DNA of 17,872 nt from Thoreauomyces humboldtii (GCA_027596035.1 JADGJA010000461.1:1-17872); one strand, 5' to 3'; shown: positions 1-9,821, counted from the first letter of the stretch. The notes: generated from the sequence alone by a model not told the origin. Numbers and translations are program-made.

Positions 1-611
1 CCGCCGGCCCCGAAGACTGAACCCATGCACGGTTCAGCAAGGAAGTCGCTTGACACACGTCCCCTGAAGGTCCAAAGACCCGACGGTCCTCCCCCATTCC
101 AAGACTCACCAAGCCAGAAACCGATAGGGAAACGGTGCTTGCGATGATGGAGAAGCTAGTGGAGCGACAGGACCACCAGGACGTGATGAGTTCAGAGGTG
201 CAGCTTGATAGCAGATGGAGGGTGTTGATAGCCAAGCGAGGGTCCTCGGATGGGGGAAAGGGGGGAAGAAGAGAACCACAGGCAGGGCCCCACAAACAAA
301 CAGCAACAGGGATGACTGCGCAGCTGAATCCCTTTCTCTTATTAAAAGTGCGATCAGGTAATCAACCCACGCCGGGGTTCAGGAGTTCAGACAGCCACCA
401 CCTCCCACCTGGAGAACTGAGGGACTGGGCAGACAGGCAACCGGCGGGTGCAAGGCTGCAAAGGCGCCTCTTCCTCCTCTCGCTCTCTTCCTCGGTGCTC
501 GAACCCCTTTCTCGTTGAGCTCATATTGGACCTCTACTCCGTCGGGAAAGATACCATAGCTCGTCGCATCCACCTCCACCGCATAATACCCCTGGGCCCC
601 ACACCTCGTCG
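1..611. other. 5' flank without a convincing gene
   Basis: No supported gene lies here. Purine-rich DNA near 250-272 is followed by a TATA-like TTATTAAAAG at 339-348 and pyrimidine-rich DNA at 468-500. This fits a promoter and leader for the + strand gene starting at 612. A - strand reading at 591-379 looks protein-like but has no ATG and depends on a 38-nt intron, so it is treated only as a finding. Confidence 0.4.
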
Positions 612-2347
612 ATGGCCGCAACAGCTCACGTGCCAAATTACGGTGCCGTCGGCCACGTCGTCGAATTCAACGCCAGGAAAGACGATCCACATCCAGGCAG
701 CAGTCTACGGATGCCTCCGATCGTGCTGGGAGATACGACCGGAGAAGGTGCTTGTCGCATCCTAGTCTACCGACCTCTCGACGGGCTCCTCCTCCAGTCC
801 ACCCGCTCCAGCCATCGGCGCACAACGCCAGGAAGCCCACCGACCGCAAGGCATTCACAACAACAGCAAGTAGTACAGCATCGAAAGCAACAACGATCGG
901 CCCTCGCAGAGCTACCAGAGTGGGCATGCCAACCTGCAGGCGACTCTTCGCGGATCCGGATTCAAAGGGGATCCAGGAAGGGAGGCGGCGTCCTCCGAGC
1001 TCGGACGGCGCCCGACATGTCGACCTTTATGAGAGAAGCGCCCGATCACGGTGGCGGCGGGTTCCTGCACGATCCGAACTCGGACAGGAAGCCCATCTAC
1101 GATCCTCCTCCAACCCCGAGACCCTTCAGCGAGTACGCCCGCATGCCGCCGCTGCCCCACCATCCGCGGCTGCAGACCACGGCGTCCATGCATCGTCCGC
1201 CTTGGAGGCTGGAACAGGCCCGTCCGGATCCGATGGTACCCTTGACGGCCTTGGGGAACGACTCCGAGGGTGGGGACGGGGATGGTGATGGAGGAGGAGG
1301 AGGAGGAGGACGCTGTCTGGGTCGCGGTTCAGCGGTACCGAGGATGCCACCGTTGACTCCGAGTCCCGGGATGAGTCGGACGGGGGAGCTGGCGTTCCTG
1401 CTGACCGCTCAGGTGTTCGGAGGAGGTACGGTGTTCAGTCACGAGGGGCGATGGGCCTTGTCGTCGTTCTCGCTCTCACGTTCGTTTCGACAGCAGGCGG
1501 GGACATCAGGTCTGCGGTGAACGGGGACCTCGTCCATTCGGTGCAGATGCGACGGACGGCCCAGACCGCGACGCTGCTGCTTGTGGACTCGGCAGGACAT
1601 CCGATCTGGAAACTTACCGAGCGACCTGGAAAGGTGAGATTTTTGAAAAAAAAAAAAGTTCAAATCACGTTGCCTTGCGGGACAGCTGACGGGCACGGTC
1701 GATCAGGGCGCGGGTAATAACTACGATCTGTATGGTCGAGGACGCAACGCAGCATGCGGTGCGGCGGGATGGGTCTTGCGAGGGATGGTGGACCGAAACT
1801 CGTCCAACCTATGGGCGCCGCGGCTCGAGCTCCGTTGGAACGGCGCATCCGTTGTCATGATGGGTCAGGACCTACAAAGCAATCAAAGAGGAATTCTCAC
1901 TGGAAACTGAACTCGTCTGTCTCCTCCATAGGCGACTTCTACGGCCAGAACTTTCAATTTCGAGCATCCGTCAATGGGTCCCCGACCCCGACCGGCACGC
2001 TAGCGATGCACACCTCCGCATCACCACTCCATCCAGGTGAAGCCCACACCATCCACCCCTCCATTACCACCAGCACCACCATGCTCAACGGACCCAACGG
2101 CGGTCATCCTCATCCCGCACCACCACCGCCGCCGCCAACCCCACTGTTTCCCGAAAAGTGGAATCTGAGGGTAGATCCAGCCTTCCTGACCGGAAGTTCC
2201 CTCCGTGCTGAAACACCCGGTGACCTCTCGATCCGAGCCACGACGGCCGCCACCCTGTCGCTGTTGCCGCCTGAGATGTATCTCTCGGCGGCGCTCATCG
2301 TGTGCTTCTTTTTGGGTGGGGAAAGGAGGGCCGTCAGTCAGCTTTGA
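612..2347 (+). CDS. Uncharacterised Pro/Gly/Gln-rich fungal protein, 4 exons
   Basis: I do not recognise a family. Proposed exons are 612-1425, 1494-1633, 1686-1863 and 1932-2347, giving 515 aa with consistent phases. The first exon is one long open frame encoding a Gln run, Pro-rich stretches and seven consecutive Gly (GGA repeat at 1290-1310), so it is probably disordered. The middle exons encode a compact, probably beta-rich segment (LLLVDSAGHPIWKL, then LELRWNGASVVMMGDFYGQ). The last exon adds a Thr/His/Pro-rich tail with a proline run and a hydrophobic stretch near the C-terminus. Introns: 1426-1493 (GTACGG, pyrimidine-rich acceptor), 1634-1685 (GTGAGA) and 1864-1931 (GTCAGG, CTGAAC branch). 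An ATG at 1017 (380 aa) is an alternative start with more typical codon use after it. Without the 1426-1493 intron, frame 2 would instead read through a hydrophobic segment resembling a membrane anchor. Confidence 0.45.
1290..1310 (+). repeat. (GGA)7 trinucleotide microsatellite
   Basis: Seven uninterrupted GGA units lie in the first exon of the 612-2347 gene and encode a glycine run. Copy-number change would alter run length without shifting the frame. Confidence 0.9.
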
Positions 2348-3007
2348 GAGGGAGGAGACGAGTCTCGTTTTAGATAGATCCGCGCGATACCGTTTTTCCA
2401 TACCCTGCGGAGGTGTCTGGAAGATGGGGCTAGCTCTAGCATATCACCTTACAATACTATTGCGTTGGCGGGATTCTTTCTTCCACTCTCCCCAGTTCGG
2501 GACCTTCGCTCCCCAAACGTTCAAGCCCGCGTGCAAGTAGCAGCCAATCGAGATGGAAGCCTCTTGCCGAGGGACCGGTAGCCGAACCGTATCGCGAGGA
2601 GGGAGGGGACTTTAGGCGTCGCTATGGCAGGGTCTCCACGCAAGTTGCTGCCCTCTCATTACGACACTTCGTTGAGATCGGACCGCCGCAGATGGATCTG
2701 GATTTGCGGCGGTGGTGTGCGGTGGTGGTCAGCAAGTAGGGATCTTTTGGCCGCAAACATTTGGCCGTTCTGTCCTCTCCTCCTCCCAGCCACCCGCAAC
2801 TTGGAACCCCGTGCATTGACGGTTTACCTTCCTGTCATATAACTTCCCATACTTCCGACCGTCTACAGACTTTTCTCGGATCCATCTTGCCGTGCACAGG
2901 ATCTCAAAGGGAGGCTCCAGCAACCTTTGCCTTGAGGCATCAAACACGTCCATTTGCTCGAGAGTCTGCGTTACTTCTCGTCGATCTCGTCCACACATCT
3001 TTCCGAG
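2348..3007. other. Intergenic: 3' UTR of the first gene and promoter of the ChAPs gene
   Basis: No supported gene is present. A short self-complementary stretch (cgagtctcg, about 2357) follows the upstream stop. A CCAAT box is at 2544-2548 and a weak TATA-like catataac at about 2836-2843. The sequence from about 2760 is pyrimidine-biased, as is common in fungal leaders. Short ORFs here have no family resemblance. Confidence 0.5.
2541..2550 (+). promoter_or_regulatory. CCAAT box upstream of the ChAPs gene
   Basis: CAGCCAATCG matches the core bound by the fungal Hap2/3/5 complex. It lies about 460 bp upstream of the proposed start at 3008, farther than usual, so its role is uncertain. Confidence 0.3.
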
Positions 3008-6000
3008 ATGGTCATTGCAGCCGACCCTTCAGTGCTCCGAGGTGCAGCACATGTCATCATCCTCTTCTCTGATACCATCTTCCTCGCTTACTCTTTTGGT
3101 GTTCTAACACAGGGGTGCCAGAGTTTTTCGAAAATGAGATAGCGGAATGTCTCGCGTCGCGAACGGAATCCCTCGGTAGGCTCTAAGACCGAGACCTCCC
3201 CTGGAAGGGATCGTGGAAGGAACTGAGTGAAACGTCTGGTCTTTTGTTTACAGCAACGTTCCGTGAGCTCGGCCCACCTGACCTCTGCCACATCATCAAA
3301 ACCAATCCGAAAGCCCCGGTCAAAGACGTGAGTGGAGGGCGGATGCCCGGATGCCCGGATGGCGGGATTGATCTGGGAGACCGGGGGAACGATTCAGCGA
3401 TTCAGCGAGACACGAGGGCCACTCTCATCGCTGTCACGGATGCAAAAAAGATGGGGGAGACGGTGGTTGCATCTCCTGACAGGGACCCGAAGCTCATGTA
3501 CCAGTGCTATCCTAGATCGGATCCTATCACTACGTGCTCGGAACAGATGCTAGGTGCGTGTCCTTCTGCAACCCGCGGTGGAACACTCCTTTGCACGGGC
3601 CATGCTAATTTTACCGTTCCGGAACTCAGTTCATCTGCAACTCTGGCAGCCTACCTCAACTCTCTCACATACTCCATGGGCTCCGTCGGAGGAAAGCCAA
3701 ATCCATGGAAAATCAGGTCCGGGACCTACTGCTGCTACAACGCCTTCTCTCGGATCGACATTCGGGTGGAGGTCAGGATCCCTGGAGGAGTGGATGCGTA
3801 CGCGATCGACATACGGGGAGACCGGTGCGTGCGAAGGCGACGGCTGTTCCAATTTGCGTTTCCCCGTGTTGACCGGTGTTGAGATCCCCTCTCGCAGGCA
3901 CTCGATCGACAGTGCGGCCATGTGGCAGGAGAGCAACGTCTCGGCGGTGCTGCGAGCCATCCTCGACGACAACGACGAACCCGACGGCAACGACGGAGAG
4001 CCATTGCTGGGTCTACGAAAGTTCGACCCGTTGCCCAACCTCGCTGCCGAGAAGCGATTCCTGGAGGCCGCTACCGGCGAGTTCTGGAAGGGATGGCAGT
4101 TGGGGACCGAGCCAGAGGTGCAGAACGCAACCTTCTGCAGCAATCACCTCACGAACGGGATCGTCAAGTACTTTGGTCACGCCGGCCGGATCGGCGAGGC
4201 TGCAAAGTTCTTTCAGGCGCTTTATGAGAAGGACGCGGAGGTCGGGGCTGTGCTCGCTCGCGTCCATCTTGACACTGGTATGGCCATCAAACTGTGGGTG
4301 GGAAGCTGGGGGAGCCGAATAAGGCTGACGGCATGGCCTCTTCAGACGAGGAGATCAAGGCGGTGGAAGTCCTCTACAATGCTTTGAAAAGGGTGCCGTC
4401 TTCCCATGGACTACTTCTGGTGCAGATCGACTTTCTGAAGAACAAGGTTTGAGCTCGGAGCTGCTTGCAAGGCTGGCAGTAGCGGTTGCTGATGCTTATT
4501 GTGGCAGAAAAAACTCGACATGGCATTGAAACTGGCGAAACTCGCGGTGACATATGCACCCACTGAATTCACCACCTGGCACAAGCTCACCGAGGTTTAC
4601 ATCGAGCTTGGTGACTTTGAGTCGGTGAGTACGCGAACACCGAGCACTCTCGATTCAGGATAGGGTGAAATTGACCAATCGCATCCAGGCGCTCCTCTCG
4701 TTGAACGCCTGCCCGATGTTCGCCTACTGCGAGAAGGACGCACACCGCATGCCGGCACCGGCGCGAACCCACCTTCCCCTGCGGCAAGATCCCGCCACGC
4801 TGAAACCCGACGACGACCCCAAAAAGGCGCCCGTGGGACACGGCACCGTCAACGACGAGAACGACCCTCGGGAAGACGAGGTCCACCCCGAACTCAAGCG
4901 ACTGTCGTACCTCTCCCTCCGCGGCACCTTCAGCAAGGCGTACTCGTTGCTGGTCAAGATCGCCTCCAAGGTCGGATGGGACGAGCTGCTGAGACATCGA
5001 TCGAGCGTGTTCGTCATGGAGGAGGAGTACAGGATACATCGCGCCTTGGCCGAGGAGAACGACAAGGGACACGAGTTGGAAAAGAAGGCGTTGCCGGAAC
5101 CGCCATCATCGGAGCCGGCCACCGATGGCGCCCCGGCTGCCCACGAGAACGGGGAGGAGGTGGAAGCTTCTGGCGCCAAGGACGGAGACGTCATCAGCGA
5201 GAACGGAGAAGGGAAGGAGGACGTGGGTACGGCGCAGATGGAGGCCATCAGTCTGGACGACGACCACTCATCGGACGTCGACCACGCCTCGGATGTCGCC
5301 AGGCCCGAGAAGGCGGAAGAGAAGCCGGTGTCACCCGTCGAGGAGAAGAAGGGCCGACTGAGCATCGACGAGTTGATGCGAAAGACGGGCGCGGAGGCGG
5401 GCAATGTCGAGAAGAGCGACGAGACCGCGGAAGCACCGGTATGGAAGTTCCGTTGCCAAGAAAGTCTCCGTTGCACGTGATAGGAAGGAGACTGACCAAT
5501 CAAACACTGTCGTTCAGAACCCCCGCGGCCCACGGCGCGCCGTCTCGTTCAGCTTCAAAAACAAGCGACTCTGCGACAAGTGGCTGGACAATCAGTTCAT
5601 GATCCTGTACCAGGACATCCGATTGTATTCGCTGCTGAAGCAGGTACGGCTTTCCTGAACAGCTTTTGTACCGTGGAATCGTAATTCTCATGGTATTAAT
5701 CTACGCTTTAGGAAATTGCACAATACAAGAACCAAGCCGGGGCCGCGCCAAACGTGTTGATGTATCGCAAGACTGGCGCAGAGTGGGAGGTTTACGGAGA
5801 GTTGGCCGAACGCCTGGACCACCAGGTAACGAAAGAAAACTCCTGAGGGTCTTCGTGGAGTCCTTTCCACGATTGCACTGACACTTGGAACTTTTGCATC
5901 TTTCACCCAGGACGACGCGAAGGAAGCATACAAGCTATGCCTGAGTCAAAAATTCTCTATGAAGTCGTGGCTCAAGCTCCTCGAAATGTCTGCCAACGAG

Positions 6001-6385
6001 GGCAACATCACTGACACGCTCAAGGCGGTCGCGAAGCTGGTGGCGGTCTTGGACAGAGCGTTCGTGGAGACAACGGTAAACGTTGCGTCGGATGCTTTAT
6101 CAACATTCGGACGTTTTCCTTAAGTGATTCGGTGTTCATTTCTTTATCCAGTATCCGGGACCGGTAGCCCGCAACCTGTTCAAATTGATCAAGGTGCATG
6201 GGCTCGCAAAAGTTCAGAACGCTCTCATATCAATGAACCTCCCGCAACACGAGTACCGACTCATCACGTAAGTTTTGGGGCTGCTGCAAGGACCGGAAGA
6301 TCCTCGCTTTGTTCTGACATTCCCCACGCCCAGACGGTATTTCGAATATGCGGAACTCTTCAGCGTCGTTGGATCCAAATGGTAG
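3008..6385 (+). CDS. BCH1: ChAPs family exomer subunit (Bch1/Bud7/Chs6-like), 13 exons, about 753 aa
   Basis: Chs5/Arf1-binding proteins with Chs5 form exomer, a trans-Golgi cargo adaptor that exports chitin synthase and other membrane cargo in an Arf1-dependent way. Exons: 3008-3041, 3254-3327, 3516-3553, 3630-3824, 3898-4277, 4346-4446, 4508-4624, 4689-5438, 5518-5643, 5712-5825, 5911-6075, 6152-6267 and 6334-6385 (2262 nt). Family signatures in order: RELGPPDLCHIIKTNP, the YHYVLGTD strand, RVEVRIPGG, WQLGTEPE, TPR-like helices (TWHKLTEVYIELGDFE), LNACPMFAYCEKDAHRMP, SLRGTFSKAY, VFVMEEEY, FKNKRLCDKWLD, YRKTGAEWE and a C-terminus ending GSKW. About residues 440-563 form an acidic, Ser/Glu-rich disordered insert between two conserved blocks. 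The length is normal for the family. Exons 2-13 are well supported. The first exon (MVIAADPSVLR) is only phase-compatible and is the weak point. Confidence 0.9.
3328..3515 (+). repeat. ChAPs intron 2 with two short tandem repeats
   Basis: The intron has a GTGAGT donor and a TATCCTAG acceptor. It carries a partial tandem array of the 8-mer GATGCCCG near 3341-3360 and two copies of GATTCAGC near 3391-3406. At 188 nt it is longer than most later introns of this gene. Confidence 0.6.
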
Positions 6386-7919
6386 CTGGGTTTGGGGGAG
6401 AAGGGCAAATTTACGACAATACATGCGCGGACGGCTTCATCAAGCCTTTCCGTCCCTTTTTTTTTTTTTTTTTTTCTTCTCTAAACTACCTCGTTTGGAA
6501 TCCATCAGGACCTCTTTGTATATCATGTATCCGCTTACAGAGTACCGTCCCCTGTGAACGAGCGGCCTCACTTTGAGCGCGGGGTTTGCAATCCCGGAGC
6601 CCTCCGACAGCCGTGGCCGAAGAAAACTCTGCCTTTTCCCTCTCGCCGACAAGCTTCCTCGTCCACCGATATCGCTTCAGCGTCGAGTCCACTCTTCTCT
6701 CAACATCGAGGGCGACGAGCTCCGCTCTTTGCAGTAACCGACTCGGAACGCAGTCGAGGTATCGAAGCCGAACTGGTCCCGCGGACCCGCATCCCGCGCG
6801 CGTCCCTTGGCGGTCTGGTATCGTCGTACTGCACAACGGCGTTCGCGATTGCTGTTCCGAGCGAGCTCGACGTCGAGGCGTACAATCATCATCCCTCTCG
6901 CGGTGAACGAGTCGGAAGCAAGGCCGACGCACCGCACGCTCATCGCGAACTCCACATCGCGCGCGTGTGTGTGTTTCCTGGCACTCTCCAAAAGTCCGGA
7001 CTTCCTTCGTAAAAGTGTCGTGACCGGTGCGAGCGAGGTTTCGTTTCGTTGCGCCCGAGGTTCTCGGATCTCGCATTCCGACGTTACCCTGGGTGCGAAC
7101 CTCTGAAGGAAAGATTCGCATGGTGAATATTGCGTCGGTCCGAAGGGTAGGTAATTCACGGCCAAACAGACCAGTATCGTCCTCCCCCTGAAGGACGGAA
7201 CATACCCGCAGCATTCGAGTGATGGTCCGACGAAACTTGCTCCTCGTATTGACTAGACGTTCTCTGTGAATCATACTCGTCGGATGCTAGGTCTTTTTTC
7301 AGGAATGCTGTCACGCGCGATCGCGGTTCCCTGACATCGATGTTTTCGGTTCCTTTCAGCAATGCTCGTTTCCTGCGCACATGTGGTTGTTCCCAAGGCT
7401 GCCATGTTCGTGTAGGAACGTGTCGTGGGAACTCGGAACGCTCACTGCGAAGGTTGCGGACAGACACCGACTATGTTTCCGCTGGCGATTTTTCGAAGTG
7501 CGACGCGGATAAGGAGTTGGGTTGCCGCGATCAAGGGTCCAGTTGGCATCCGGATGCGATTCCCCTCCGGGGTCGTGCAGCATCCTTTTTGCATGAGGGA
7601 AAGAGGGACGGACGGCGGATCGAGGGCGGAACGAGAAACGGGACGGTACCTGCGCGGTGGGAAAGCGGGAACAGAGGACGAGGGAAGGATGACAGGACCG
7701 GCGTAGGCTGGGACGAGACGGTTTCCTATAGCGAGGTGAGTGCCTTTTCACCGTCACGGGGGAGGAGAGAGGGATTCGTTGAAGCTGCGTGGTAGTGGGT
7801 GTGAAGGGTTGCGTGGGAAGGCTGCGACTTTTCAGACAGGGGAAGGCAGGAGAGCGAGGTTGGCTTGTTGAACCACCTATCGCTCAGAGGTAAGGAAAAC
7901 AGGACTCTCTGATTTACGG
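6386..7919. other. 1.5-kb stretch with no convincing gene
   Basis: The start is 3' UTR of the ChAPs gene and includes a T19 tract at 6457-6475. From about 6570 to 7750 the DNA is rich in CG dinucleotides and poor in stop codons, so several overlapping frames on both strands stay open. The longest is a 262-codon frame on the - strand (7274-6486), starting with ATG. Its product is very Arg-rich, has no recognisable motif, and competes with other open frames. I cannot call a gene. A mutated old insertion, a non-coding transcript or a fast-evolving gene remain possible. Confidence 0.45.
6457..6475 (+). repeat. T19 homopolymer in the ChAPs 3' flank
   Basis: Nineteen consecutive T lie 72 bp after the ChAPs stop codon. 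It may be a U-rich 3' UTR element or an old poly(A) tail of a - strand insertion. No target-site duplication is obvious. Confidence 0.8.
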
Positions 7920-7920
7920 G

Positions 7921-7928
7921 TATATAAA
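7921..7928 (+). promoter_or_regulatory. TATA box (TATATAAA)
   Basis: GGGTATATAAACC is a strong match to the RNA polymerase II TATA consensus on the + strand. It sits 29 bp upstream of the CAAG-repeat leader and 137 bp upstream of the ATG at 8065. The same GGTATATAAA core recurs at 13572-13581. Confidence 0.6.
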
Positions 7929-7956
7929 CCTGGAGGTCCCGTATATCCCCTGTCGA

Positions 7957-8046
7957 CAAGGCAAGCAAGCAAGCAAGCAAACAAGCAAGCAAGCAAACAA
8001 GCAAGCCAAGTCAAGGACAAGCCAAGCAAGACGCGTCAAGCAAGTC
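7957..8046 (+). repeat. CAAG tetranucleotide repeat tract (probable transcript leader)
   Basis: About 90 bp is built mainly from CAAG units with occasional CAAA and spacer variants. It is almost free of T, which gives an unstructured purine/C leader typical of highly expressed fungal 5' UTRs. It starts at the expected transcription start distance from the TATA box at 7921. On the other strand it reads as an artefactual Leu-Ala-Cys repeat. Confidence 0.75.
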
Positions 8047-8064
8047 ACATTCGTCAAGGGAAAA

Positions 8065-8148
8065 ATGCCTAAACGCCGGTGTCCTACGGGAGTCCGGGTC
8101 CATACTCTGGGAAAAAAAACCACACAATATTTTTTTGCACTTTTTTGA
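8065..8148 (+). CDS. Short ORF (27 aa) after the CAAG leader
   Basis: The first ATG after the TATA box and leader (gggaaaaATGcct) opens a 27-codon frame starting MPKRRCPTGVRV and ending in TGA at 8146-8148. No family is recognisable. It could be a small basic peptide, an upstream ORF, or the first exon of a spliced transcript. A GT at 8079-8080, a TACTAAT branch-like motif at 8225-8231 and nearby AGs would allow splicing, but no continuation is convincing. A non-coding RNA is equally possible. Confidence 0.2.
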   Translation: MPKRRCPTGVRVHTLGKKTTQYFFALF

Positions 8149-8573
8149 TTGCCCATTCCCCAATTAATTTACACACATTGAAACTCTCGCTCCAACTTGC
8201 TTTATTTGCACATGCACTCAACAGTACTAATGCAAAGCCAATCCAATGTCCTCTGTTCGGTTTTTCGTCGAACACCTTTCGGCCAGCCGCTTGAGCGCCT
8301 ACTCTCTCTGCTGCTTGCCAGCTCGCGGGCAGTGTTTGCACGCAGCAGAGTCTTACATGCGTGTCGTCCTCCTCTGCCACCGTGACATATGGATTCTGTT
8401 ACGCGCAATCTTCGAACATGCGCAAAGCTCTAAACGACAACAAGACCGCGGAGTTCAAGCGCTACAGCATGCATTTACAGGCAAAACTTCAAGGCACGCC
8501 ATCCTTGCTCCGCACATGGTAGCAGCCAAGGTTTGTATGGGAGGATATTCCACCACAGGGCTTCCCCCACACT
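8149..8573. other. Spacer with no clear gene; 3' side of the SUMO protease gene
   Basis: A/T-rich DNA with homopolymer runs (8111-8147) grades into mixed sequence. TACTAAT at 8225-8231 resembles a branch point. The right part should contain the 3' UTR of the - strand protease ending at 8574. A + strand frame from 8246 stays open for 151 codons, but it runs antisense into the protease exon and has no motif. Confidence 0.4.
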
Positions 8574-9821
8574 TCACCCGCACTCGGTTTCCACCTTGTC
8601 TACGCCGCTCCCCTCCAACATCCCCACCAAATCACATGCAATCTTCATCCGGAAGGCATCCGCATCCCTCTGCGAGGGTCTCGCGTCTGTCCTGCCCATG
8701 ACGAACGCCTTCGCAAAGAGACACAGGAAGACGCCACAGCTCCCTCCGTCCCTTTGGGGAGCCGATCCGTTCCGGTGCTCGCATCGCCAGACGTCAAAGT
8801 CTCGGAGGGAGGCGTCGATGCTGGATGCGGGATGCTTGTGGGTCCTCTCGTCCGATAGGTACCGTTTCATGGTGGAGAGGGCGGTTCGACCAAAGGATCC
8901 GGTCGATGAGGACGACATGCTGTCGTGGTAGACGAGGGTTCGGGTCGTCATGTCGATCGTCACCAGGACCCTGTTCGGAGAAGAACAGGCAAGGAAACCA
9001 AAAATTAAAAAAAAAAAGGCTCCAAGTAGGTTTCCGCTGAGAATGGTCGAGTCATGCTCGCGATCGCTTTTCGTCAGGGGACAACTCTCAGTGGCATGCC
9101 CTCATCGTTTCAAAACGTACCAGTGATAGTTCCCTTGGTTGATGGGTACGACCACCTTTGAATGTGCAAAAACCCCAGCTGGCCATCTCCTCGTCCATCT
9201 CGCCACGGCCTCATAATCGTATCCACCTTTCGTCAGGCTCGCGTAGAAGAAGGTGCTCATGCAAAGCACGTCTCCGTGCGTGGTGGCGCCCAGGAGCGCC
9301 AGATATCCGTTCACGGTCTCGTCGTCCAGCCAGGCCGATGGTTTGATGAGACGACCCAACTGGGACTTGGTGACGGGGATGTTGTCGAGACGTAGGAGAA
9401 GATCTTTTCTGCTTCGGTCGTTGAGTACGGTACGGAGGATGTGTTTTTGATGGAGAGTGGCTACGTCGGATGTCAGGGAGAGAAGGTATGAAGTAGGAAG
9501 GGACTGCGATGAGAAGGATGGGACGGGAGCAGCTGATGGCGGTTCTCCTTCGTCTGAAGAGTCGACTAGGATAGGCTCAGTGGAATCCGGGGAAGGACGC
9601 GGAGGGCGGGTCCGGTTGGGTTGTTGACGCCGTGGTTTGAGAGCCGTGAAGGGTGCCGTCTTTGATTCATAGGGCTTTTGCTTTTGGGTGGTTGGTCGGG
9701 AGGGACTCTTCGTTCCGTCCGGGTCGTCCACCGAAGAAGACGATATGTCGATAGGCGGTGATTTGAGCGAGAGACTTCGTACGTCACGGATGAGACCGTC
9801 CATGTCTGCATCGCCTGACAT
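8574..9821 (-). CDS. ULP1: Ulp1/SENP-type SUMO (ubiquitin-like) cysteine protease, 2 exons, 365 aa
   Basis: Peptidase C48 enzymes process SUMO precursors and remove SUMO from conjugates. Exons (-): 9821-9121 and 8970-8574, joined across an intron with a GTACGT donor. Residues 1 to about 145 are Ser/Pro-rich and probably disordered, with an acidic VDSSDEGE patch. The catalytic domain follows: WLDDETVNGYLALL (Ulp1 has a WLND-type motif), STFFYASLTKGGYDYEAVARW, INQGNYHW, VTIDMTTRTLVYHDSM and PQRDGGSCGVFLC. The proposed active site is His233, Asp250, Gln306 and Cys312. The His-Asp spacing of 17 and Gln-Cys spacing of 6 match yeast Ulp1. Ser replaces the usual Asp just before the nucleophile, and the Asp-Cys interval is about 13 residues longer than in Ulp1. 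The ATG at 9821 is chosen because upstream sequence looks non-coding. An AG just before it (ctgtcctcag) leaves open an upstream exon. Confidence 0.87.
8971..9120 (-). other. Intron of the SUMO protease gene
   Basis: GTACGT donor at 9120 and CCGAACAG acceptor ending at 8971 (150 nt). It splits the Trp codon of the His-Trp catalytic motif. Retention would end the protein just after this motif and remove the Asp and Cys. Confidence 0.85.

Noticed and set aside
752..1288. 178-codon + strand frame overlapping the first gene
   Set aside because: A second frame over the same DNA. Joining it to downstream exons needs a weak GTGGGG intron, while the 612 frame joins with good splice sites.
4724..5533. 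269-codon - strand open frame antisense to the ChAPs acidic insert
   Set aside because: Mirror of a Glu/Ser-rich coding exon. The + strand reading has clear family motifs and consistent splicing.
6486..7274. 262-codon - strand open frame as a gene
   Set aside because: Arg-rich composition, no motif, and equally open overlapping frames on both strands indicate a compositional effect. Kept only as an observation.
7957..8046. CRISPR-like or satellite array
   Set aside because: The repeat is a 4-bp microsatellite in a probable 5' leader, with no spacers or long repeats.
7726..8156. Leu/Ala/Cys repeat proteins on the - strand
   Set aside because: Artefact of translating the CAAG tetranucleotide repeat in reverse.
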